A stretch of 64,000 nucleotides of DNA, from the NCBI RefSeq assembly GCF_000208865.1, contig NC_018389.1, positions 558,001 to 622,000 on the forward strand, read 5' to 3'. Shown here one piece after another: positions 11,078 to 23,255 of this stretch (position 1 is its first letter; every line of letters begins with the position of its first letter). Made by a program: the position numbers and the translations under genes. The stretch is from Neospora caninum Liverpool. Taxonomy: Eukaryota > Apicomplexa > Conoidasida > Eucoccidiorida > Sarcocystidae. The notes beneath the pieces were generated by a model. The model did not search any database and was not told where the DNA came from. It saw nothing but the letters and a program-made list of their open reading frames with translations.

Positions 11078-13644
11078 TCAGGGAACCGATTCGGGTCGGC
11101 CTCGTAGGTGTCGGCGTCTCCGTTGCCGTCTGGATAGAGAACGAATTCGAGTTGCCAGAATCGGGACCCCGTCGACAAGTCGGTTCTCATGGACGTTAGG
11201 GAGCAGCGGTCCGTCCCGAGGCCGAGGGTCTACCAGAAGGAGAAGGGAAGAAAAGCGACAACGTACCGATCGACAGAACTTGCTCGATTCCTCCGTTCTG
11301 CCTGCGCCGATAGATCCGTGAGGGGACTGCGATATCCGCACGTGGAAGAAGAGCCTCTGCGCCGGATCTCCACAATTTAGGAAGATTCGGCGGCAGATGG
11401 CCGTGTTGTTCTACGAACTGGCGAGATCCAAACTGGACAGTGAAAACAGGATGTCCAGGAAACGGCGTTGCCAGGGCGTCTCGTGGGTGGTACGGAATCC
11501 CGCCTTTTGCAACTCCAGTGCTGGGGAAGGTGGCGAAACGGAGAATCTGTGGCAGTCACTCTCGCGGATTCGCCGCTCTTCCGGTGTCCCTGGTGCATCT
11601 TCGCCGTTGTGAAGGATCTGTCGCTCACTGACGTGCTCCGCCCTACCGTTTCAAGGGCTCTCCGTAAGTCGCCGTAGCATGCAGGAAACGCTTCAACGTG
11701 GTGATCCGTCAGTCTCTCTGTGGTCGAACGAGCAATCACGAAGGCACGGCATTCTCCGGTGCACTCTCGCCGCTCCACGAGACCCGGACAGAGCGTTGGA
11801 TCTGGGCCAAGAACCTGAACGAAAATGTCGGACAGAGACTCTCTTGGCAATCACTTTTCCCTGCAAAAAAAACTCCACAGAGCCGATAGTCGGGTACTGC
11901 CAAGGGCGCGCGTCACAGGTACAGTCCCACATCGCTTCGTTTTCTTTCTCTCTCCAATTTCTTCCCTGTTCCCACCAGATGTACCCTCCCTGCGATACCT
12001 AAAAGGCGCACACATGCATTACGCACGTGGTATATGTATGCATATATATATATATATATATGAATTTGCAAAAGGTCTTGAACGTCATTGTTTACCGGAA
12101 CCATATAGATGCCTACGTACGGGAAACGTACGTGTAGCGAGGTCGACATGCAGATTCGAGAGGGGGCGAGGGAAACTGGATGTTCTTGAAGTTACACAGT
12201 TAATATTCCTCGCATTGAGGCACTCACTGTAATCCTTCGTCGTCGAGTTGAATACTCCGAGGTGCACAAAGAGGGACATGCTGTCCACTCGGACCAGGCG
12301 GAAGTTTTGCACTCTTCGACGAGGCTTTCTTTTTCAACAATCAGCAGTTTCTGCTTTGCCGTTAAGGTTGCGAGGAGGATCAACGCGACGACGAGAGCTA
12401 CGGCAGTGACGGCGACACCGATCGTCAAGCCTGCAGAACAAGCCAGCCTTGACACATGCAAATCGAACTAAAGGCCTGCACGCTATTCCAGTATCCAGGC
12501 GCAAGACAGGTCGATCGTGAGAAGAAGCAAATCATGAACGGCCGACGATGCCGTTTTCATGCGCCTCTGAGGCGGCAGCTCAGACTCCACAAACTCGGAG
12601 CGGTTCAACTTACACGCACCCTGACGCACTCCTACATTTCTCTACACATGCATAATGTCATCGCACACGCCCTGATCCTACAAGCATGCAACGATACACA
12701 TTCACATTCGGATGTTCCGCCGCACCGACTACGCCTCGCCCCCTCCTCGACGAATGCGTTTTCAGGAGGTTTTCCTTCCCCATGGTGTGTCGAGCGCGGT
12801 GTTTCGGCGTACCCAATCTCCGTTTTTGCAGTTTTTTCGCCAGTTCCGACAGAGCCGGCTCCGTCATGGAGGTGAAAGACTCTAGGTTTCTGGATCCTGA
12901 CGCGTCGCTTGCCTGCGTCTTCGTGCCCCCGCTGGAGCTGATGACTAGAGACTGGAGCGTGGAATCAATCGTTGCTATCGACTCTTTCTCTCTCTCTCGC
13001 AGTTCCCGCGAAGCGCCTTGATTTTCTGCAATCGCTTCGGAATTCCAAGGCGCCGCATCGTCTGTTTGTGTCCATTCCGGTTCGTCTCTGTAGTCGTGCA
13101 GAACACTGCTGAGGGCGGCGACGACGCCTGCAGGCTTCAGTTTCTCCTCAGACAGGTTTTCTCCGAAACGCACAGAGAGCTTGGAGGATCGTCTGCTCGT
13201 CGCCGTCGAAGATTTTTTGAGGATGGAAAGCGCAACTCCCGAAGAGCGGCCGCCTGCCAACATGGGCTCGGGTGCGCCATCGCTTCGCTTGTTTGCACCC
13301 GCTGGTGATGACACCGACGCTTTGTGGAGCGATCTTGTTTCCTCCCCGTCGGACGTTTCCGAGGAATCCGGACCGGAGGCGCGCGCGTCTTCTCCATCGG
13401 CGTCTTCCTCTCGCGACGATTTTGCGGAGACATGCCTCGATCCGGCAGAAGACTTCAGACTTTCCCGGCCATTTTGGTCGCGTGTTCGCGTCGAAGAAGT
13501 ACCTGTTCTTGCCCTCACGCTCCCCTCTCGTTCGGCTTCGGCGCCTCCATCCTCCGAGTCGTCGTCATGTTCACATTCAGACGCGGTGTTCTCGGGATTG
13601 GAATCCATCACCGAATCCTTGCCAGCAGGCCCCCAGTCGTCCAT
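11078..13644 (-). CDS. Type II membrane protein with one TSP1 domain
   Basis: A five-exon model keeps phase throughout: 13644-12726, 12430-12228, 11814-11629, 11546-11267 and 11229-11078, for 579 residues. The first 306 residues are acidic, Ser/Glu/Arg-rich and probably disordered, with no signal peptide. Residues about 308-330 form one membrane helix (LTIGVAVTAVALVVALILLA) followed by AKQK. Residues about 349-396 are a TSP1 domain split by an intron: WSEWTACPSLC, an Arg run, then LCPGLVERRECTGEC, keeping the W-x-x-W and paired Cys pattern. Apicomplexan TSP1 domains usually sit on surface or microneme adhesins with a signal peptide; here topology looks type II, with the TSP1 domain outside or lumenal. 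The C-terminal part (RDALATPFPGHPVFTVQF) matches nothing I know. The last exon is the least certain, because another frame (FWQLEFVLYPDGNGDADTY) ends at a good GTGAGG donor. Confidence 0.65.
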
Positions 13645-16468
13645 TTTTAAACCGCAGTGCGTCTACGAAATACATATATACGTTTCGTGCTTTCCGAAGG
13701 AGGTATGCCTGTGTATATGGGATTCACTATGGGGCCGTTGTCGCTGTCTGAGACTGGCTGATGTGTGCGCTTCCTCACTTTGGGTCTGAGGCGGCGAATG
13801 TGGACTGTTTAGATGAACGTGGGCCACAGAGCGTTTAGACGGTTGAATCACACAGTGGCTGGAGAGCAGGAGCGACGGCTCATTGCGTAGAGGTGAAGCT
13901 TCAGATCGCGAAAGCGAGTGAGAGACCGGAGCAAGCGGAACGTGAAAGCAGCTTTTGTTCCAGATTTTGGAGGCTTGAAGCTCTGCCACATGTGCCTGTA
14001 CTACGTTGGGTTTAGCCGGATACAGGTTCGCCCTGACCACCCGCACGATGTCCACTGAGGCATGAGCACAGTGGACGAGAACAGATGCGTTTTAGGGCCC
14101 GGACTGTGCGAGTGTGTTTTGGCCGCAGTGATTTCTGTTTTCACCGCGACGGCGTCAAGCCTTTCCTCGGCACCGGCCTCCTTCGTTTTCTTCCGCCTTT
14201 TCGAGCAGGATTTCCCGCTAAAGTAGAGAGCTCGATCCACCAATGCCGACTGTGTGCCTGGCCCGTCGTGTATGTCTGGGAGTCTAGAGAGTTAGGAGCA
14301 GCGAAACGGCACTAGATGTTTCTCGAGTACATGGAAGTACAACAGTTTTCGCGGCATTACCGGAGCAAGCGCAACGCCTTTTTGTACTGATCTGTCTCTA
14401 GAGACAATCGGCTAGAGTGAAAACGGTGCCCCGCCCCCTAGACTACGTGCCGACGCATGCTTAAATTTCACTGCGTATAGCGCAAAAATGCCAATCTGGC
14501 GCCTCAAAAGCAGCTATGAGACCAGCGCACAAAAAGAACAGCAAAGATCCCGCAGATCGTTGACGCACGCCAGAGAGGGGAATCGGGTGAAAACCGGTCG
14601 AATATGAAACTCCTCAAACTTGGACGGTGGGAATTTTAGGGTGTGCTTTTCGTCGAGGGACGCTCGGCAGCCGCCAAGGAAAAAGCCCTCTGTGTTGCGC
14701 GTTTCCCTGAATGCCAAGTAATTCACGTTAATTAGGAAGCGTAAAAGTCCATGCATGTGGTGAAGGAAGCGTGGATACGCGTTGCTAGTTTTCCTAAACG
14801 ACTCCGAGCAAGCGGGAAGCATGCGACGAATGACCGGCAGCTGGTTCGTGCTTGAAAAGCAAGAAACAGCGGCAAATCCGTCCTGTGAAAATAGCCACGT
14901 TTATGGAGGAAAGAAAAAACGACGTTCCCGTGGTTTAATCTCCGTGCGGTAGTCGGTGCACGTCGACTGTGAAGGTTCCTCGCTGTTGCGAGGTCCCATT
15001 GAACACGAAATGCAACGCACGGCGTTCTCGAAAGGAATTCCAATAAAACGAACTGAGAGGCAGGGTTTTCTCAAGAGAATGCAGATTCTGAGGGCGAAAC
15101 ACAAGGCGCTTTCCGTTTTAGAAAAACCTGAAAGGTCTCATGAGATTTTTGAACGCCATCGCTCCGGTTCAGATCAAAAGTAGAAACGGTGTTGCCTGAT
15201 CAAGACGGGGGAAACCCGAATTGTTTGAGTGCAGGTTTTCCTGCCTTCGTTTGCTGTGCTCGAGAAACGACTGCGCCAGTTCGTGTGAAAAATCTCACCC
15301 CCCAACGCGCGCGTTCCTCTTCCTTTTCGCTGTTGTGGTGCCTGAACCTGTTCCGACAGAGAGAGCGTCTGCTTTCAAAAGGGAGTTTGCAGCATTGCCA
15401 CGGTCTCGACTGTTTCACCGTCTACAGCCAGAGCCCTTCCTACCTGTATGCCGCGAACGAAAGCGCGAAATCGGCGCCAGCAAAAGAATTCGTGTTTCAA
15501 GGTTACCGCCGAGGTCCTGGACTCGTCGTACTACGGGAATTCAAACAGTGGCGTTTCGTCTTGCGGTGATAGAGTTTGTCCATGCGAAATGACTCGAAAA
15601 CTCTTGAGGATTCCCTTTCACTCAAAACAAAAGTGCCCGCGTCTACGTTTTCCGATCGCCTGCAGATCTTCTCTGTACAGCGTTTCCTTTTTTCGAGCAG
15701 AATCGATACACCACCCTCACTTTACCAGCCGAGAAAAGAAGAAAAGACGCGACACGAACTGACGCGAGTAGTATTTTACCACACTAAAGCCGCTTGAGAG
15801 TCCCGCATGTAGTGTTGCAACAAAAAGTACAAAGGGAAAAAGTAGCATTCAATTTGCTTTGTCCGGCATCGCCTTTCTGCTCTCATAAATCTACCTCACT
15901 TTTTCCCTTTAGTGGGACTATGACCACTCACTCCGGTCCGTTATGAACATCCTCATCCTTCCATTCCCACTTTCCGTGCTTTCGTTCGGAGGGTCAGATC
16001 TCAGAGTTTCTGAGGGCAAGGAGAGCCCTCAGACGTTGCCAGTTCGGGTGCACTGAAGCACACGCCACATGTGCTTGTCTATCCCAGACCTTAGCGGATA
16101 CCTAGTCATCCCCTCCCTTTGCGCATCCGTTTCCAGAAGAGTCGCCTGAGGTCTCCTGAGGAGAACGCGCCTTGTTTACAGCTCTTTTTTCGGACGTGTC
16201 ACGGCCCCTCAAGGCTTAAACGGAAGCTCTTGAGTTTCCTCTTTTCCATTTTGTAAGTGACGCGTCAACTCCCCTGCATAGAACCCCAACGTGTCTGACC
16301 CACGTGGAGGGTTGTACTCGTCGGTAGTGCCCCTTTCGAAATTCGGGAGATGAACCGCTCAATGTCCAACAAATAAATCTGCACGGACCTGGCCTACCCC
16401 GCAAGTCCTTGCTTACCGGCCATTCTGTGCGTTGGGTTTGAGTCTTTAAAATCCGAGACTCTCTCCTT
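13645..16468. other. Divergent spacer between the TSP1 and subtilisin genes
   Basis: No gene was found. ORFs are short and lack family motifs. The two flanking genes start in opposite directions, so both promoters should lie here. I could not place a transcription start from sequence alone. Confidence 0.6.
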
Positions 16469-19400
16469 ATGGCCCCTCCCGCCAGCCCCGGAGGGCGGGC
16501 CGTTTCCCCGCTAGGGGAAACGGAAAATCGCTTTCCGGAGACGTTTCTCACAAAGGCCTCAGCGGGGAACCGACGGCGACTACGCGGTTTCTCGCTGTGC
16601 GTACCGCTCGCGTGTTTCGCTGCGTTTTCGTCCCTTTCCATGTGTCCTTGGGTACACACGGCGCCCTCCATTTCGTCTTCTTTGGCAGACTACTCTGAGG
16701 AAGTAGCACCCGTGGACTTTAATGAAAAGGCCGGAAGCGAGACGGTGGAGAAGGATGTCTTTCTCAAAGAAAACGGAGTGCACGGACCCCCCGCGAACGG
16801 CAGCAGCGCTACGCCCCGCCGCCATGGTGGAGTTCTGGATTCTTCGTCTCTCCGAAGAACGGCGCTGGCGCGAGCTCCAGAGCCGGGGGGGGACACTAGA
16901 GACGCCAGGGCGGACGTCAAGACACGATCAGGAAAAACAAGGAAATCAGTCCTGGCAAGCTTGGTCGAGACAAAGGAGGAAGAAGCGTCGGAAGTGACGA
17001 GAGTGGAAGTGCCGGAGCGCGATGTGGCGAGAACCTGTCCGTATGAACATCCCCTTCGCCTACTCTTCGCTGATGTGCAAAGGAAAAGAGAAGTGAGGCT
17101 GGGGCACAGAGAACCAGTCAGTTGCCCAACTCCAGCAAGAGGTTTTCGATGTAGGAAACGAAAGACGGTCTCTCTGAAGTTAACACTGCCTGTGCACCAC
17201 TGCAGCGAGACTGCTGTACAGAAGTGCGGAGGCGACTTTAAGATTCAGGGATGTATTCCTGGCGAGTGTTTATTAGTCGGAGTCTGTCAACAAGACAAGA
17301 AAACACAGAGGAGCCGCCTTCCAACACAGTCAAGCACGCCTCGCGTTGACACATGGCGATTCCTAGGGACACAAAGAGCTCTCTTTTGCCGTTGCGATGT
17401 AACGTTGCTTTTCCGCATTAGAAGACGTATTTCCACAGATCCCTTGTCGTTCCTGTTTCGTCCAATGTTGTGTCACTGCGTGTACGTGTGGTTTCACTTC
17501 CTCAGCGCCGCCGAGTACGGGCGACACGCCGCCTCGATCCCAGCGAGAACATCATTCTGCGCTGGGACGTCGAGTGTCTTGGCAGTCTTCCGCGAAAACT
17601 GGCAGCTCTTGAGGAACACCTGGACCCTGAAGAGCGGGCATCCGGCGAGATTCACCTGTTTCGTTCAGATCGGGAGAAAGCCGTTTCGGCCCGCGTTTTT
17701 CCTCAGCAGCCGATCGATCTTTCCCCCGTTCAGCCCGTTGTCTTTCGTAAAGGCGTGTTTTACAGCGACCGTGTCACAAAGGCACACGGGCAGGGCGGAG
17801 CCATGGAGGCGCATGCCGTCACCGGTCGCTCTCTCGCCCTCAGTATCTTGGCAGGTGCTCTCGGAGTCCGAGTGTCTACCGCGGGGATGGGGGCGTGCGG
17901 AGGAGCCTGCCGCTCGCCCGCAAAGACCGACCGCAAAGAAGAGGGGAAATGGGAAGCGGAAAGAGAAGGGAAGCAAGCAGGAGACGTCGGAAGTGGGGAG
18001 GAGACTCGTGAGGCGTTCGACTGTACAGAGGCGTGTGAAAAAGAACTCGAGCGACGGTTCTGGTCAACCACTATCGAGACCCTCCACGCGACATTCTGCC
18101 CACTGTTCCACATCGATATTCTGCAAATCACCAATCTGTCAGGCGTTATGGAGGTAAGCATGAAACTCAAAACGAAGACGAACCACCAAGAGAGAGCCAA
18201 GGAAAACCCCTCCGGCTTTAAACGAGGGACTGGTCGACAGCGGTTCTCTGTACCACCCGTTTCAGCCGTTGCCAGTATAGTTTCTTCCACTTTTCTCGCA
18301 TTCCGTGAACTACCAGTAAGCCAAACGTGCACTCTGGAGGTGTTGACCAGAGAGGCCTCTTCCTCAGACCGACGCGCTCTTTCACAGGACAGACTTCACT
18401 TGCCGCGTTGCCCCTCGTTGTCCCCCTTCGCTTAAAATCGGTAAAGTTCTCAGGTGCGGCCTGGAGAGCAGTCGCTGCCATGAACAAATGAAAACTGTTT
18501 TTGAGGGTCAACAACAGAAGGAATGGACCGATTTCTGAAACGTCCGCTCCCTCACCCATTCACAAACACTGGTCACTTCCAGCTTGCTCGGCCTGTGCCC
18601 TACACATTCGACGACGATAAGCCTCCCAGCGAGTTGGAGAGACCCTCGTGTGGGTTTGGGTCTCTTTCCCGTCTGCTGGAGCGTCTCTTCTCTGCATCCC
18701 AGAGAAGGAAGCAAAACAAACACGTGGCGTGGGGCATACACGCTTTACTGTCACCTTCCTCTCCTCTTTCCTTATGAGCACGCGGTCTCTCCACCTCTGT
18801 CGTCTTTCCGTCTCACGAGAAGAACGGCACTGTGAACCTTTTTCGTATTGTTCCAGCGTCTCGGCATTCTAAATGTCTCCTCCCTCCCGGGGTATCTGGC
18901 GAACACACATGGCCAACGGTTCCCTACACACCGATCGAAACTAACGGAAGTCGCGAAATGCATGAAAAGCGTGTCGCCGGACAGCACGGGCACTCCGCAG
19001 CAAGTCGGAGCGAACGTCGAGAGCATCACCGAGTACCAAAAGCAGTGGCATCACCTGCGTCAAGTCAGCGACTTCTCGCTCTGGTCTGATAAGGCCTGGG
19101 CGGAGTTGACTCCTCAGTCAGGTGGGCCGTGGGCGAAACGATTCCGCTGAAGACCCAGCGGATCCAGACACTCGCGAAACGAATTCCACAAAAGAAAACG
19201 ACACCTGTCCTCAGAGTCTCCTCCATCCGTCGAGTCTTGCCATTCAACTAAAAAGAAAGGTGTATGCAATCCATTTAAAGATATCTATTTATAGTCACGG
19301 ATATACATGCTATGTCGAGACACGGAACAGGACGATCAGTTTTTGACAGCAGGCATGTGCTCAGATTTTTTGAAATGTAGGGGGACAACACAGACGCTCC

Positions 19401-19476
19401 TGTACAGCTAAATATCAAAATGCACATGAGCACAGTCACGTTCGTCTAACCTCGAGGGACTCATCCTGAGCCTATA

Positions 19477-19527
<51 letters not shown>

Positions 19528-22500
19528 GAGTACACATGGGCAAGACCGGATATGCTTACATACGAAGGCACATACTGTGAATGCTTTTGTGTGGATCTGT
19601 CTGTGCTGGGGACGAGAATCGTCCTGCCATCGAGAAGCCTGGCATATCCTAACTAGACCTTTGAATCATGGGCACAGCAAAGCACAGAACTGCGTGTCGT
19701 TGTGGTACCTGGACACTTGCACGCCTTGTTTCTGGACAGCGAAGCCAGAAGCAGTTTAGTGCGTTGAGACTGAAGCTGCCGCGTCTCGTTTCCTTCAGAG
19801 AAGAACACCCCAGTAGTCGCGTTGCTCGACACGGGGTGCTCCAAACACGAGGACTACTGGGACGAGACAAGCGCTAACAGCCGATTGTGGAAAAATGTTG
19901 GCGAAAACTGTTCGAACCAGCGTGATGACGACGGGAACGGGTACATCGACGACTGTTGGGGCTGGGTAAGACCAGGCAAAAAGTTGAAATTTCCCTCGGG
20001 GAAAGAGGGACGCAAACCAGCACGCCTAATTCAACGTTCGAGTCATCGCTGGGTACCCGCCACCGCGAAAAAGAAAGGAGAGTGGTGTCTGACTCGTTAC
20101 TCAAGCTGACAAGAGAAATCGAATCTGAAAGAGCGCTTTTCCTGTACGGGCATTCTCTCTCTGGAGAGCTGGCATCTTGGCTTCTCGCTAGGTTCTACAG
20201 CGGCCTATTTCTCCCTTTCGATCCTCCAGTTGGATGCGGGGCACCATCTCGAGTCCGGTATTTGTTCTGGGCGATATGCGAGCCACAGTCGTTCGCGAGG
20301 TGTCGTGTCTAGGAATAGCAATGCTCAGACTCGTCGTCTACCAGTCGATGTTTCCCTGCAGAATTTCGCCGAGAATAACGGCAACGTTTTCGGCGACGAC
20401 TCCGCGCACGGCACCACCATGGCCTCTTTGTTGGTAGCCAAGCACAACGATTCCAAACGCGGAGTCGGCGTCATGAAGACTGGGAAAATCATGTGCCTGA
20501 AAACGGGGACGAACAGCCAAGTGTACGCCAGTGCGGTCATTGCTGCTCTCCAGTACGCCATCAACAACGGTGCAAAAATCAGCGTGTGCGCTTTCACGTT
20601 TTCTAAGTAAGACGTCCATACTGGACCAAAACATCTTGCATGGACCTGGTTAACAAGCGTGTACAGAAAAACACTTTTTCAAGAATACACACACATCTAG
20701 AACCGTAATATGTATATATATATATATATATTTATTCTCAAAATGGATATAGGCACAGAGGTATCGGCATTGATACCTCACAGACTGTCTGCGTGGAAAA
20801 CGACCGGCCGCTGCGAGTTCGTGGAAGAGCCTCCCTCATGAGGGTCTGTCGCGGACAACCGTTTTTTTGCATCTGGACACGGCACCGCCCCAGTACCAAA
20901 GCGACCTTTCACTGCTGCGGCTGCTGGAAGGCATAGAGCGTTTTTTGTTCTTGAACGACAAAGTTGCGATGTTTAGTTCATTGAATGGAACGCAGCGCCT
21001 ACTCTGAAGTATGTGAGCATGCCGCGCCTGCAGTTTGCGCATTCGCTCTAAAGACTTGGCCGCTCTTGCCCCATACACTTGGTGCTGGGCCGTCTCGATC
21101 GTCGATTGCCTCTGACCCCCTAATGATACAGACCTACCACACTAACTCGGAGTCTTTTACTCGGGGTTTCTCGCGAAAAAGAGAGACGGAAGCAGCCGGA
21201 AGCCTGAAGAACGAACCGAGGACCCTAGATAGAGAGAAGCGTGGTGGCGGGGTTGCGTAGGCGTGAGTCGGCGCACGCAGAATCTGTGGCGGGCCACGAA
21301 CAGATCTAAGGGCTGAATGTCTCTCAAACCATGGCTGCTCTCTCTTCTCTGGTCCTGTTTTTATGTGACAGAAAGACAGAAGCTCTAGAGGCCGTCTTCA
21401 CATCTCTGGGAAACCACAACCATTTGGCCATCGCAAGCGCCGGCTCAGGTTCCTGCGATCTCGATACTGACAGTGACTGCATGTAGGGGCGAGGATGCGC
21501 GTTCTGTCCCCCTTAGTGACGCCCAAAAGGGAAATCCATCGGAGCAGCTCTGAGATTCTAAGAAATGAAGGATTGACAACACTGTTCACAGCCTTTAACC
21601 ACACAGGAGAAGGTTTGCAGCAACCGTCATGAACTTGCTGCATGGCACAACGGAATCCAACAGTAGGGAGCGCCCGGAACTCCTGGTTCCGCCACAGAGC
21701 TCCTTCGTTTTGTGTCAACGAAGGGGTATTAGAACAGGAAAAAAACCAGCATATCAAGAACAGGACTAAATCGGTGCGTGGCTTCTGGAGTCTGTTCCGT
21801 GCACTCAAAGGGGCGTCGCCGAACTGCCGACTTGTCTGTCCTACCTGTCACAGGCTGTACCCTGCGGCTTTCCAAGCGCCTAATCTTCTGGTCGTGGGAT
21901 CCAGCAAACTCACGGGAGGCCCATGTTGTTCCAGCAACTGGGGAAAAAAGTCCGTGCATGTTTTTGCGCCAGGAAATCGTCTCTGGACGGGAACAAATGT
22001 GGACCACGACGCGCAAACGACCGCTTGCAAGACGTGTAAGTGAAGAAACCCGACTGAAGGAAAGAGTCGGCTGAACTCATCGAAAACCTCCGACGTCAAT
22101 CGACAGAAGACGGGGCTTAAATGTGGATGGGTCTTTCTTTTGAACCGCTCCAGGGCGTGCGCCCTAACGTGTTGTGCTTTTCGCCTAGAGTGGCAGAGAC
22201 TGCAACCCCTTTACAGATCGCATTTCCCTCCTCCTGACTGACCTCGTTTTCCCGCCTGTCGTGCTTCGCCATCTTCCTCTTCAGGCGCTGCATTCGCGTA
22301 CGGGACTTCAGGAGCCGCCGCTCTCACCGGTGGAGTCGCAGCCATGGTTTGGGCGTATCTCCAAACCACGAAACCTGTAGGGTGGACCTCGTCAGAGGCC
22401 CCAGAAAGCATTCGCGTGAAGCACGCCCTTGTTTACGGGTCTACACCTTCGTATCGGCTGGCCGGTAAGCTTTTTGGAGCCCGTGTTTTTAAAACGTTTA

Positions 22501-23255
22501 TCGCTTTTCGGAAAAGACGCACCAGGGGGTCCGTTCTATAAGCAGAAAAGACTGCCGAGGGAGAGCACACAGGCGGTGAGAGGGGGGAGACGACGCTCCC
22601 CGTCCGCTAGCTGTGCGCCTACAGAGTGACACATAGAACGGTAGAACTCTGTGCTATCGTGTCCATCTCTTATGCCTTCACAGCCTGTCCGAATCAGTAA
22701 AGCTGAGCTTTCTAGAAACAGAAAAAAGGAGATTAGACGGCGCTAGTGTTCAAAACTGCATGTTGCCCAACCCGCGGAGCCTCTGTTCCTCGCTTTTTTC
22801 TTCCTGGTGTGCAGGCGCCTGCGAGGCCAACGGCATTGTGAACATGTACAGCGCAATGCACTACTTCGACACAGTTCCCCTCCCTTTTGAGCCTGTTTAC
22901 CAAGACTATCCGTCGATTTTCCAGTTCAACGTCCCTCCCCTTCTTGGAGCTTCACCACTCTCCATGCACTTGTCTCGAACACTCGTTCTGTGCTCCGTCG
23001 GACCTTCTGTTCTCGCCCTCTTCGGGGCGCCTCTATTCTTCGCGTGACAACCCACGAACTTACACAGACATACCCATATACACATTTGTGCACGGAATTT
23101 GATGAGACATAACCCCAGCGTCACAGGATCCTGATTACAACGATTTCAGCCGCCACAACCAGTACATTGGAGGGGCGGTGGATCACAGTCACCGAGATCT
23201 TGGGTCTCTGCGCATAGATAAACCGAAGCATCTTCAGCCAAGTATGTATGCATAG
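16469..23255 (+). CDS. Subtilisin-like serine protease (peptidase S8)
   Basis: A secreted or organellar serine protease, as apicomplexan subtilisins are. Phase-consistent exons: 16469-17092, 17506-18153, 18857-19121, 19799-19965, 20362-20606, 20902 to about 20970, 21854-22035, 22285-22464 and one from 22814. A possible terminal exon, 23130-23255, reads DPDYNDFSRHNQYIGGAVDH. A hydrophobic segment (LRGFSLCVPLACFAAFSSLS) at about residues 38-57 fits a signal peptide behind an N-terminal extension. About 450 residues then precede the protease domain and should include the propeptide. Catalytic Asp is in VVALLDTGCSKHEDY, followed by DDDGNGYIDDCWGW; His is in GDDSAHGTTMASLL; Ser is in FAYGTSGAAALTGGVAAM. 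The PNLLVVGSS and VHVFAPGNRLW segments fit the fold. The oxyanion Asn is probably in SLNG near 20980, where the exon end is unresolved. Which SUB paralogue this is cannot be told. Confidence 0.88.
19472..19524. repeat. (TA)n microsatellite
   Basis: Two alternating TA runs separated by one CATA, in the intron before the catalytic-Asp exon of the subtilisin gene. Confidence 0.9.
20708..20733. repeat. Short (TA)n microsatellite
   Basis: Alternating TA in the subtilisin-gene intron that follows the catalytic-His exon. Confidence 0.8.
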
